The translations under genes and the position numbers were made by a program. From positions 1 to 13,047 of the forward strand of contig CALGNW010000291.1 in NCBI GenBank assembly GCA_937958345.1: a DNA stretch of 13,047 bases. The letters run 5' to 3'. Under the pieces are notes generated by a model. It was not told the DNA's origin. It saw only the letters and a list, made by a program, of their open reading frames with translations, and did not search any database. The stretch is from an uncultured Neomegalonema sp. Its GTDB lineage: Bacteria; Pseudomonadota; Alphaproteobacteria; Rhodobacterales; Rhodobacteraceae. Shown piece after piece: positions 1 through 6,785 of the stretch; positions within the stretch are counted from its first letter, which is position 1; the number at the start of each line of letters is the position of its first letter.

Positions 1-689
1 GTGTCCTCTTCCTGCGCGCTGGCGATCACCTTGCCGTCCGGTCCTGCAACAGTGGAGTGACCGAAATAGGCGATGCCCTTTTCGAAACCGATGTAATTCG
101 CATAGGCGATAAAAATCTCGTTTTCCTCGGCCCGCGTCGGAATCATCTGCGTCGCGACGCTGGTATAGGGTTTCATCGCGGCGGTCGGGACAAGGATCAC
201 CTCGGCCCCCGCCACGGCTGCGGCGCGGGCGACTTCGGGAAACTCGATGTCATAGCAAATCGCCAGCGCGATCTTCCATCCCCCGTACTCGACCACTTCC
301 GACAGCGCCGCACCCCGCGAAAACTGTGCGCGGTCAATTTCGCCCCACAGATGGGTTTTTCGGTACAGGGCCACCGGCGCGCCCGTCCGATCAAACAAAC
401 GCACCGAGTTGTAAATCGTATCGCCGTCCCGTTCGGGAAACCCGACCAAAATCCCGACACCCCAGCGTTTCGCAATCTCCGACACTTCCTGCATCGTCGG
501 ATCGTCAAGCGTCAGGGCAGCAGAACGCACCGTTTCGGCCCCGATGGCATAGCCGGTCAGAAACATCTCCGGCGTGATCAGTAAATCGCAGGCATGACCA
601 CCAGCCGTGCGGGCCGTATCGTTAAGATTGCGCAACGCGGCAGACACCCCTTCGGCCTGCGGTTCGGTCTGCATCAGCCCCAGTTTCAT
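1..689 (-). CDS. Carbon-nitrogen hydrolase (nitrilase superfamily), DavA-like amidase; C-terminus cut by window edge
   Basis: A cytoplasmic amidase of the nitrilase superfamily. 229 codons are visible from the ATG at 687-689 (complement) and no stop occurs before base 1, so the C-terminus lies outside the window. The Glu-Lys-Cys triad is present: E41 in PEMFLTGY, K111 in YRKTHLWGE and C145 in ICYDIEFPE. The text around these residues, plus VPTAAMKPY and YANYIGFE, resembles as far as I remember Pseudomonas 5-aminovaleramide amidase (DavA), which makes 5-aminovalerate from lysine-derived 5-aminovaleramide. The gene starts one base after the gcdH stop (TGA-G-ATG), which suggests translational coupling. 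GcdH acts downstream in the same pathway, via glutarate and glutaryl-CoA. Superfamily assignment is firm; the substrate is inferred, and a general omega-amidase is the main alternative. Confidence 0.9.
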   Translation of the reverse strand, partial: MKLGLMQTEPQAEGVSAALRNLNDTARTAGGHACDLLITPEMFLTGYAIGAETVRSAALTLDDPTMQEVSEIAKRWGVGILVGFPERDGDTIYNSVRLFDRTGAPVALYRKTHLWGEIDRAQFSRGAALSEVVEYGGWKIALAICYDIEFPEVARAAAVAGAEVILVPTAAMKPYTSVATQMIPTRAEENEIFIAYANYIGFEKGIAYFGHSTVAGPDGKVIASAQEED

Positions 690-690
690 C

Positions 691-1899
691 TCAGAAGAAT
701 GCCTGCAAGCCGGTCTGCGCGCGCCCGAGGATCAGCGCATGCACATCATGCGTTCCCTCATAAGTGTTGACCGTCTCAAGGTTCATCATATGGCGCATGA
801 TGTGATATTCCTGCTGGATACCGTTACCGCCATGCATGTCGCGGGACTGGCGTGCGATATCGAGCGCCTTGCCGCAGTTGTTGCGCTTTACAATCGAAAT
901 CATCTCGGGCGCCATGCGGCCCGCATCGAACAGACGTCCAACGCGCAGCGACGCCTGCAGGCCCAGCGCAATCTCCGACTGCATATCCGCCAGTTTCTTT
1001 TGGAACAGCTGCGTTTGCGCCAACGGCTTGCCGAACTGTTTCCGGTCCAGACCGTATTGGCGCGAACGGTGCCAGCAATCCTCGGCGGCCCCCATCACAC
1101 CCCATGAGATGCCATAGCGGGCGCGGTTCAGACAGCCGAACGGTCCCTTCAGACCCTCAACATTCGGCAACAGCGCGTCTTCACCGACCTCGACCCCATC
1201 CATAACGATTTCGCCCGTGGTCGAGGCGCGCAGGCTGAGTTTACCGCCGATTTTCGGGGCGCTCAGACCCTTCATGCCTTTTTCCAGCACAAAGCCGCGA
1301 ATCTTGTCGCCATGGGCTTCGGATTTTGCCCAAACCACGAAGACGTCCGCAAAGGGTGCATTGGAAATCCACATCTTTGAGCCGTTGAGGACGTATCCGC
1401 CCTCGGTCTTTTTCGCGCGGGTTTTCATGCCGCCGGGATCAGACCCGGCATCCGGTTCTGTCAGCCCGAAACACCCGATCCACTCGCCCGTGGCCAGCTT
1501 CGGCAGATATTTCATGCGCTGTTCTTCGGACCCGTAAGCATGGATCGGATACATCACCAGCGAGGACTGCACGCTCATCATCGAGCGATAACCGCTGTCC
1601 ACACGCTCGATCTCGCGCGCAACGAGGCCATAGGTGACATAGTTGCCGCCCAAACCGCCATATTGCTCGGGCACGGTAATGCCCAGCAGGCCCATCCCGC
1701 CCATCTCGCGGAAGGTTTCAGGCGAAGACGTCTCGTTCTCATAGGCTGCGATGACGCGCGGCTGTAATTTATCGGCGGCGTAGGCGGCGGCAGAATCGCG
1801 GATCATCCGCTCGTCGTCCGAAAGCTGATCTTCCAGCAAAAACGGGTCGGCCCAATCGAAGACCGCAGCGGCGGATTTCGTCTCGGTCATCACGTTCAT
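691..1899 (-). CDS. gcdH: Glutaryl-CoA dehydrogenase
   Basis: FAD-dependent acyl-CoA dehydrogenase (402 aa) that oxidises and decarboxylates glutaryl-CoA to crotonyl-CoA, passing electrons to ETF, in lysine, tryptophan and glutarate breakdown. The sequence follows human GCDH closely: SGYRSMMSVQSSLVM holds R105 and S109, the equivalents of the substrate-binding Arg94 and Ser98. CFGLTEPDAGSDP and WISNAPFADVFVVWA are the flavin and substrate loops, RNNCGKALDIARQ is conserved, and NTYEGTHDVHALILGRA contains the catalytic base E381 next to Y380. The start at 1899 was chosen because AGGAG lies 8 bases upstream and the family begins there. An upstream in-frame ATG at 2010 would add 37 residues with no family counterpart. 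The gene is followed directly by the amidase and is divergent from the export lipoprotein gene. No regulator gene is visible beside it. Confidence 0.96.
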   Translation of the reverse strand: MNVMTETKSAAAVFDWADPFLLEDQLSDDERMIRDSAAAYAADKLQPRVIAAYENETSSPETFREMGGMGLLGITVPEQYGGLGGNYVTYGLVAREIERVDSGYRSMMSVQSSLVMYPIHAYGSEEQRMKYLPKLATGEWIGCFGLTEPDAGSDPGGMKTRAKKTEGGYVLNGSKMWISNAPFADVFVVWAKSEAHGDKIRGFVLEKGMKGLSAPKIGGKLSLRASTTGEIVMDGVEVGEDALLPNVEGLKGPFGCLNRARYGISWGVMGAAEDCWHRSRQYGLDRKQFGKPLAQTQLFQKKLADMQSEIALGLQASLRVGRLFDAGRMAPEMISIVKRNNCGKALDIARQSRDMHGGNGIQQEYHIMRHMMNLETVNTYEGTHDVHALILGRAQTGLQAFF

Positions 1900-1985
1900 C
1901 GGTGTCACTCCTGCATTGCCGACGGGTCCAATGCGTCCTGCATCGCCAAGCCGGTGCTTCGGGTCAAGCCTTGTATTGCCTAATA

Positions 1986-2002
1986 AACCGGCAGGACCGG
2001 TT
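1986..2002. promoter_or_regulatory. Inverted repeat upstream of gcdH (possible operator)
   Basis: The sequence AACCGGCAGGACCGGTT is a perfect 6-base inverted repeat (AACCGG / CCGGTT) with a 5-base spacer. It lies 87-103 bases before the gcdH start, a typical place for a repressor or activator site. No T-run follows on either strand, so it does not look like a terminator. Which protein would bind is unknown. Confidence 0.35.
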
Positions 2003-2067
2003 CGCCACACTCGGGCACGGCCTGTCGATGTATACTGACATTTTGTTGCACGACCCCTCAGGCGAAG

Positions 2068-2082
2068 TTAATCTGTTATTAA
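2068..2082 (+). promoter_or_regulatory. CtrA-like binding box (TTAA-N7-TTAA)
   Basis: TTAATCTGTTATTAA contains TTAA at 2068-2071 and TTAA at 2079-2082 with exactly 7 bases between, the full consensus of the alphaproteobacterial response regulator CtrA. It ends 41 bases before the ATG of the export lipoprotein gene and sits in a locally AT-rich patch. A possible weak promoter (TTGCAC at 2046-2051, 17 bases, TAATCT at 2069-2074) would place the box over its -10. A TATACT hexamer at 2031-2036 is another -10 candidate without a clear -35. Whether CtrA would activate or repress cannot be told from the sequence. Confidence 0.5.
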
Positions 2083-2123
2083 TGCAGGCAGACGGTGTCC
2101 GCTCCCTATTTTGGTGATTTAAC

Positions 2124-3944
2124 ATGATGTCTTTGAAATCGGCGCTCGCACCGGCTGCGCTTGTGACCGCGCTGGCCGGGTGTCAGGCGATCTATCCGAC
2201 TCAGTATGTGCCTTATTCGCCTCTGAGCGTCGTTTACAACAACGATTCCTATGATTTCCGCGTTGTTGACCTGACACCAAGCTCGGCATTGGAGGCCAAT
2301 CAGCTTTGGTCATACACCCCGCGCCAAACGCCGATGAGCCTGCGGTCCGATGCCGGAACCGGCATGTTTGTCCGCGCAACGACCTTTGGCGAATCGGATG
2401 ATTCGTACCTGATTGCTCAGGTTTCCGAGAATGTGGATACCTTCAACAGTCCCGCCGACCTGCGAAATCCGCCGCCCAGCCCGGCCCAGCCCTATCGCGT
2501 TGGCGTCGGAGATGTCTTTACCGTCACGATCGAGGGTCTCAGCGGCTCCGGTGCACCCAGCGCCTATCAGACGACCACATCGGTCGATTACGCCGGCAAT
2601 ATCTATCTGACCGACGTGGGCGAAGTTAATGTCCGTGACCAAACCGTCGGTGAGGCACGCCAAACGATTGCCGACCGTTTCCGCGATGCGCGTATTTCCG
2701 CAAACGGTTCCGCTACTGTCACCGGCTTTAACAGCCAGCGCGTCCTGATCTCTTCGCCGGGTCGTTCAACAAGCTTTTTACCGATCACGAACACGCCGGT
2801 CACCCTGCGCGAAGCCTATCTGCGCAATTCCAGCGGTATCGACAAAGATGCCCAACGCCAGATCGTCGTTCTGCGTCGCGACGGACAGAACTATTCAATT
2901 CGCGGTCTGAATGTCCTGCGCCGGACCTATGGCTACGACGTCTTTCTGCGAAACGGCGATGAAATCCAGATTTTCGACGAATTGCTGAACCGCTTTGAAA
3001 GCGCCACGGTATCGCCGGAAGTCCTCGCCCTGCGGAACTCGGAGTTTCAGCGCGAGGAGGCCGAGCGCGCACAGGAACGCTTCGAGGCGTCCGAACGCCG
3101 CGCTGAACAGGCGGACCGCCGCGCAGCCGAGGCGGCTGATATCGCCCGCCTGAACGCAGACATCGCACAGCAGAACTCGGTTCGCGCCCAGCAACAGCTC
3201 GAAATCGCGCGCCTTAATGCACAGCTTGCCCAGAACTCGGACAGCCGCGCTGCGCTCGACGCGGCACGCGCGGATCGCGAAGATGCCCGCCGTGATGCCG
3301 CGGAGGCACGCGCCCGTGCAGCCGAAGCACGCCTTGACGCCAATGAAGCCCGCGCACAAGCAGCCGAGGCACGCTTTCAGGCCGCCGAAGCCCGCGCCAA
3401 CCGCGATCAGGCACGCTTTGATGCAAGGGACGCCCGCGAAAGTGCGGCTTCGATCCGCGCCGATCGCCAGCTTGCCCTTTCGGAACTCAGCAGCACCCAG
3501 GCGGCCAGCCGTGATGCTCTTGCTGCGCAGAATGCCGGTCGTGATTTGGCTCAGAACCGCCTCGCACTCGGAATCGAGCCGCAGGATCGGATCTACATTG
3601 CCGGTGAGGTCGGCCAGCAGCAGACGGTCAATATGCCGTTTGACCGCCAGATGACCCTCGCAGAGGCGATCTACGGTGCCAATGGTATCGAGCCGATCAC
3701 GGGCGACCCGTCGCGGGTCTACGTTGTTCGCGTGAAATCGACCGTTGCGGGCAGCGTCGAATCTTTCATTTTCCGCTTCGATGGCGGAAACCTCGCCAAC
3801 ACCCCTGCGATGACGATGTTTGAAATGCGTCCCGACGATTACGTGCTGGTCATGCCACGCGCGATATCGAACTGGAGTCGCTTCGTATCGCAGCTGGTCC
3901 CGACCCTGAACAGCGTCGTGTCCGCCGCCCGCCTCGGCGCATAA
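2124..3944 (+). CDS. Wza-like polysaccharide export lipoprotein with coiled-coil insertion
   Basis: Outer-membrane polysaccharide export (OPX) lipoprotein of 606 aa, expected to form the channel that passes capsule or exopolysaccharide out of the cell. A lipoprotein signal peptide ends in the lipobox LAGC (C20). The poly-export domain spans about 122-200 (YRVGVGDVFTVTIEG, then GNIYLTDVGEVNV). A first SLBB domain follows at about 204-286 and a second at about 488-578 (DRIYIAGEVGQQ). A C-terminal amphipathic segment (580-606, ISNWSRFVSQLVPTLNS) could be the membrane-spanning helix of Wza-type channels. Between the SLBB domains, residues about 296-480 are an Ala/Arg/Glu/Gln-rich coiled coil. E. 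coli Wza is about 380 aa and has no such insert. The start has an adjacent alternative ATG at 2127, and the ribosome site is weak. A CtrA-like box lies upstream and a terminator downstream, followed by the GDP-mannose gene. Confidence 0.9.
   Translation: MMSLKSALAPAALVTALAGCQAIYPTQYVPYSPLSVVYNNDSYDFRVVDLTPSSALEANQLWSYTPRQTPMSLRSDAGTGMFVRATTFGESDDSYLIAQVSENVDTFNSPADLRNPPPSPAQPYRVGVGDVFTVTIEGLSGSGAPSAYQTTTSVDYAGNIYLTDVGEVNVRDQTVGEARQTIADRFRDARISANGSATVTGFNSQRVLISSPGRSTSFLPITNTPVTLREAYLRNSSGIDKDAQRQIVVLRRDGQNYSIRGLNVLRRTYGYDVFLRNGDEIQIFDELLNRFESATVSPEVLALRNSEFQREEAERAQERFEASERRAEQADRRAAEAADIARLNADIAQQNSVRAQQQLEIARLNAQLAQNSDSRAALDAARADREDARRDAAEARARAAEARLDANEARAQAAEARFQAAEARANRDQARFDARDARESAASIRADRQLALSELSSTQAASRDALAAQNAGRDLAQNRLALGIEPQDRIYIAGEVGQQQTVNMPFDRQMTLAEAIYGANGIEPITGDPSRVYVVRVKSTVAGSVESFIFRFDGGNLANTPAMTMFEMRPDDYVLVMPRAISNWSRFVSQLVPTLNSVVSAARLGA
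3297..3464 (+). repeat. Eight in-frame 21-bp repeats encoding AAEARxx heptads
   Basis: Inside the export lipoprotein gene, residues 392-447 read as eight consecutive heptads: AAEARAR, AAEARLD, ANEARAQ, AAEARFQ, AAEARAN, RDQARFD, ARDARES, AASIRAD. At DNA level this is a degenerate 21-base repeat based on GCNGCCGARGCNCGC. Codon choice varies between copies, so the array is diverged and not a fresh slippage product. Upstream in the same coiled coil, IARLNADIAQ (340) and IARLNAQLAQ (361) are also exactly three heptads apart. Confidence 0.85.
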
Positions 3945-3990
3945 GCCCGCGACCGATCCGCGGTTAACGGATTCAGTATCGAAAAGAGAC

Positions 3991-4020
3991 AGGGCGTCTG
4001 CGAAAGCGGGCGCCTTGTTT
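3991..4020 (+). terminator. Rho-independent terminator after the export lipoprotein gene
   Basis: An 11-base stem (AGGGCGTCTGC at 3991-4001 with GCGGGCGCCTT at 4006-4016, eight Watson-Crick and three G-T pairs) closes a GAAA tetraloop, then runs into TTGTTT. It begins 46 bases after the stop codon of the export gene and lies before manC, so it should separate the two transcripts at least partly. Confidence 0.8.
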
Positions 4021-4080
4021 ACATCTAAGTTACTCTAGGCGCTTACTTTGTTGTTTCAGCCGCGAAACCGGAGCAGTGAA

Positions 4081-5508
4081 ATGACCAAGATTATTCCCGC
4101 CATCCTATGCGGAGGCGTCGGTTCGCGCCTGTGGCCCATGTCCCGCGCGCTCTACCCGAAACAGCTTTTACCGCTGCTTTCCGAGCAGACAATGCTTCAG
4201 GAAACGGTCTCGCGCGTCGAGGATACCGAACGCTTTGCGCCACCGATTATGCTCTGCAATGCTGATCACCGCTTTCTGATCGCGGCACAAATGCAAGAGG
4301 CGGGTGCAGCCCACGGCGGAATCATTCTGGAACCGGCAGGACGCAACACGGCGCCGGCTGTCGCCTTGGCCGCGCTTCATGCGGACACACCCGATGCGTT
4401 GCTGCTGGTTCTTTCCGCAGATCACATGATTTCCAAACCCGAGGCGTTCGACGCCGCCGTGGCCCGTGCCGCGGTTGCCGCACGCGACGGGCATCTCGTC
4501 ACTTTCGGGATCGAGCCCAGCAGCCCAAGCACCGGCTATGGCTACATTCGCGTCGGTTCAGGCGAAGTCGCCCCCGGAGTCAATTCTGTCGATAAATTCG
4601 TTGAAAAGCCCAATCTGCCCACCGCCGAAAGCTTTCTTGCAGATGGCGGTTATCGCTGGAACGCGGGTATGTTCCTGTTCCGCGCCGACCGATACCTCGA
4701 AGAACTCGAGCGCCACGCACCCGATATTCTCGCCCAGTGCCGCGAGGCAATGACCAGTGCTGTCAACGATCTCGATTTCGTCAGACCGGACGAGGCGGCC
4801 TTCCTCGCCTGCCGGTCAGATTCGATTGACTACGCCGTCATGGAAAAAAGCGACCGCGCCGCCGTTGCCCCCTGTGATCTGGGCTGGTCCGACATCGGAT
4901 CGTGGAGCCAACTCTGGGAAGTCGGCGACAAGGATGCGAACGGCAATGTCACCGTTGGTGATACGATGGTCGACGGGTCGAACGGCTGTTATATCCGCTC
5001 CGAGGACAAGCTGATTGCCGCCGTCGGCGTCGATGATCTGGTCATTGTTTCGACCCCCGACGCCATGCTGGTCACCCGAAAAGACCGCGCGCAGGACGTC
5101 AAAAAGATCGTGGACAGGCTGTCCGCCGAGGGCCGCGAAGAGCACAATACCGGCCAGCGATGCTATCGCCCGTGGGGTTTCTACGAGGGCATTCACATCG
5201 GCGAACGCCATCAGGTAAAGCACATTTGCGTCAACCCCGGCGCGGCTCTGTCTCTGCAAATGCACCACCACCGCGCCGAACACTGGATCGTCGTCAAGGG
5301 CACGGCACAGGTCACGCGAGATGATGAAGTCATGTTGCTGACCGAAAATCAGGGGACGTATATTCCCCTCGGTGCAACACACCGTCTTGAAAATCCGGGA
5401 AAAGTTCCACTTTCAATGGTCGAGGTGCAATCGGGCAGCTATTTTGGCGAAGATGACATCGTTCGTTTCGAAGATGTCTACAACAGGGTCGGCGAACCGG
5501 TGAAGTAG
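4081..5508 (+). CDS. manC: Mannose-1-phosphate guanylyltransferase / mannose-6-phosphate isomerase (type II, bifunctional)
   Basis: A cytoplasmic enzyme of 475 aa, the usual length of AlgA/ManC/XanB proteins. The N-terminal nucleotidyltransferase domain (about 1-345) makes GDP-mannose from mannose-1-phosphate and GTP; its signature is LCGGVGSRLWPMSR followed by YPKQ (10-28). FVEKP (173-177) and the DLGWSDIGSW segment (266-275) are also typical. The C-terminal cupin domain (about 360-470) carries YRPWG and the metal-binding QMHHHRAEHW (393-402) of type II phosphomannose isomerases, which convert fructose-6-phosphate to mannose-6-phosphate. The start at 4081 has GGAG 7 bases upstream; an in-frame ATG-like start at 4048 adds 11 residues outside the family. 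It supplies mannose or fucose-type precursors, fitting the export gene before it. A TTTACA hexamer at 4018-4023 is a possible -35. No terminator was seen before pqiA 39 bases later. Confidence 0.95.
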   Translation: MTKIIPAILCGGVGSRLWPMSRALYPKQLLPLLSEQTMLQETVSRVEDTERFAPPIMLCNADHRFLIAAQMQEAGAAHGGIILEPAGRNTAPAVALAALHADTPDALLLVLSADHMISKPEAFDAAVARAAVAARDGHLVTFGIEPSSPSTGYGYIRVGSGEVAPGVNSVDKFVEKPNLPTAESFLADGGYRWNAGMFLFRADRYLEELERHAPDILAQCREAMTSAVNDLDFVRPDEAAFLACRSDSIDYAVMEKSDRAAVAPCDLGWSDIGSWSQLWEVGDKDANGNVTVGDTMVDGSNGCYIRSEDKLIAAVGVDDLVIVSTPDAMLVTRKDRAQDVKKIVDRLSAEGREEHNTGQRCYRPWGFYEGIHIGERHQVKHICVNPGAALSLQMHHHRAEHWIVVKGTAQVTRDDEVMLLTENQGTYIPLGATHRLENPGKVPLSMVEVQSGSYFGEDDIVRFEDVYNRVGEPVK

Positions 5509-5547
5509 CGCCGTGCTCCGCAACCCAGAGAGACAGAGAGTCTGGCT

Positions 5548-6180
5548 TTGAACACTGCCGCCGCCGATCCCCGCTCTCTGATCGCCTGTCCGAATTGCGA
5601 TCTGCTGCACAATCAGACCCCTGTCGCCACCGGCGAGCGTATCCGCTGCGCCCGTTGCGGCACGACGCTGGCCTCCAGCCGCTACAATGCCATCGACCGC
5701 ACATTGGCCGCGGCGGTGGCGAATGCGATTCTGATTGCCGGTGCGCTGTTCTTTCCCTTCATCAAGCTGGAGGGGGCAGGAACGCTGCAAAGCGCGACAT
5801 TGATCGACGCAATCTCGGCATTCGGGGGCGGTCTGACCGCGCCGCTGGTGCTGGTCGTGGCGGCGTTTATCGTCATCATCCCCTTCATGCGGGCGTCGGC
5901 GCTGGTTTATACACTGTGGCCCTTACGCTTCGGTCGCGCTCCTTATCAGGGCGCAGCGCAAGCCTTTCGCTTCGCAAACGCACTAAAACCGTGGTCTATG
6001 GCTGAAATCTTCATCATCGGAGTCGTTGTGGCGCTGGTGAAAATCGCCGGAATGGCGCAGGTATCTTTAGGACCGGCCTTTTGGATGCTGGTTGCCCTGG
6101 TTCTCGTCCTGCTTCTTGAAAACCACAATTTCTGCAGATGGACAATTTGGCAAATCCTCGGGAAACATACGCGGGCCTGA
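5548..6180 (+). CDS. pqiA: PqiA domain membrane protein, first half-copy
   Basis: Inner-membrane PqiA-family protein of 210 aa. E. coli PqiA (about 417 aa) has two such domains in one chain; here each is a separate gene. A Cys4 zinc-ribbon-like cluster (C14 and C17 in CPNC, C34 and C37 in CARC) precedes about four membrane segments (about 52-72, 98-120, 152-172, 176-192). The family motifs DRTLAAAVANAILI and PWSMAEIFIIGVVVALVK are present. The start is a TTG with GAGAG 7 bases upstream. No ATG or GTG occurs in frame between the manC stop and this codon, and the cysteine motif lies only 13 residues in, so the rare start is well supported. Its end overlaps the next gene. PqiA is thought to work with the MCE protein PqiB to move lipids between membranes. 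Confidence 0.92.
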   Translation: MNTAAADPRSLIACPNCDLLHNQTPVATGERIRCARCGTTLASSRYNAIDRTLAAAVANAILIAGALFFPFIKLEGAGTLQSATLIDAISAFGGGLTAPLVLVVAAFIVIIPFMRASALVYTLWPLRFGRAPYQGAAQAFRFANALKPWSMAEIFIIGVVVALVKIAGMAQVSLGPAFWMLVALVLVLLLENHNFCRWTIWQILGKHTRA

Positions 6181-6785
6181 CCGCACGCAAGGCCGGTCTG
6201 GTCGCCTGTACCACCTGCGGGCAGGTCGATCATCCGCGCGCGGCTTGCAGCCGCTGCAACACCCCGTTGCACAGCCGGTCCCCGCTCAGCTATCAGCGCA
6301 CGCTGGCATGGCTGATCGCCGGTATGATCTTTTTCATCCCCGCCAACATTTATCCGATGCTGATAACCCGCACACTCGGCAGCGAGCGGGAGAGCACGAT
6401 CATCGGCGGTGTCATCGAACTGGTCGAATACGGGTCGTATTTCGTCGCGGCGGTCGTCGGAATTGCCAGCATCGTCGTCCCCCTCGCCAAATTCGCCGTC
6501 ATCGGCATGTTGCTGGCCAGCATCCGCCGCGCGTGGCAGCTCAATCCCCATCAGCGTCTGCACCTGTACGAGGTGACCGAGTTCATCGGCAGGTGGTCCA
6601 TGATTGACGTTTTCGTCGTGGCGATCCTCGTTGCCCTTGTTCAGCTTGATTTTGTTGCGAGCGTCAATCCGGGCTTTGCCGCCGTCAGTTTTGCATTATC
6701 TGTAATTTTCACGATGCTGGCCGCACAAAGCCTTGATCAGCGGCTAATATGGGACTCCATGAACGAGACCGGACAAGATGAGTGA
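6138..6785 (+). CDS. pqiA: PqiA domain membrane protein, second half-copy
   Basis: Second PqiA-family inner-membrane protein (215 aa). It has its own Cys4 cluster (C24 and C27 in CTTC, C37 and C40 in CSRC), followed by about four membrane segments (about 55-76, 100-127, 153-172, 176-195). Typical motifs are SYQRTLAWLIAGMIFFIPANIYPML, GRWSMIDVFVVAILVALVQ and the terminal LDQRLIWD. It matches the second domain of full-length PqiA. The ATG at 6138 overlaps the previous gene by 43 bases in a different frame and has no strong ribosome site, so coupling to upstream translation is likely. It overlaps pqiB by 8 bases (ATGAGTGA). Confidence 0.92.
   Translation: MDNLANPRETYAGLTARKAGLVACTTCGQVDHPRAACSRCNTPLHSRSPLSYQRTLAWLIAGMIFFIPANIYPMLITRTLGSERESTIIGGVIELVEYGSYFVAAVVGIASIVVPLAKFAVIGMLLASIRRAWQLNPHQRLHLYEVTEFIGRWSMIDVFVVAILVALVQLDFVASVNPGFAAVSFALSVIFTMLAAQSLDQRLIWDSMNETGQDE

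Noticed and set aside
57..584. 175-codon plus-strand open frame near the left edge
   Set aside because: The minus strand over the same bases encodes an intact Glu-Lys-Cys nitrilase triad, so the plus frame is a shadow.
1900..2010. Longer N-terminus for gcdH starting at 2010
   Set aside because: The extra 37 residues have no counterpart in GcdH, whereas a good AGGAG site precedes the ATG at 1899.
6138..6180. Programmed -1 frameshift joining the two pqiA genes into one protein
   Set aside because: No X-XXY-YYZ slippery heptamer in the right frame is present in the overlap. The second gene has its own ATG and a complete N-terminal Cys4 cluster.
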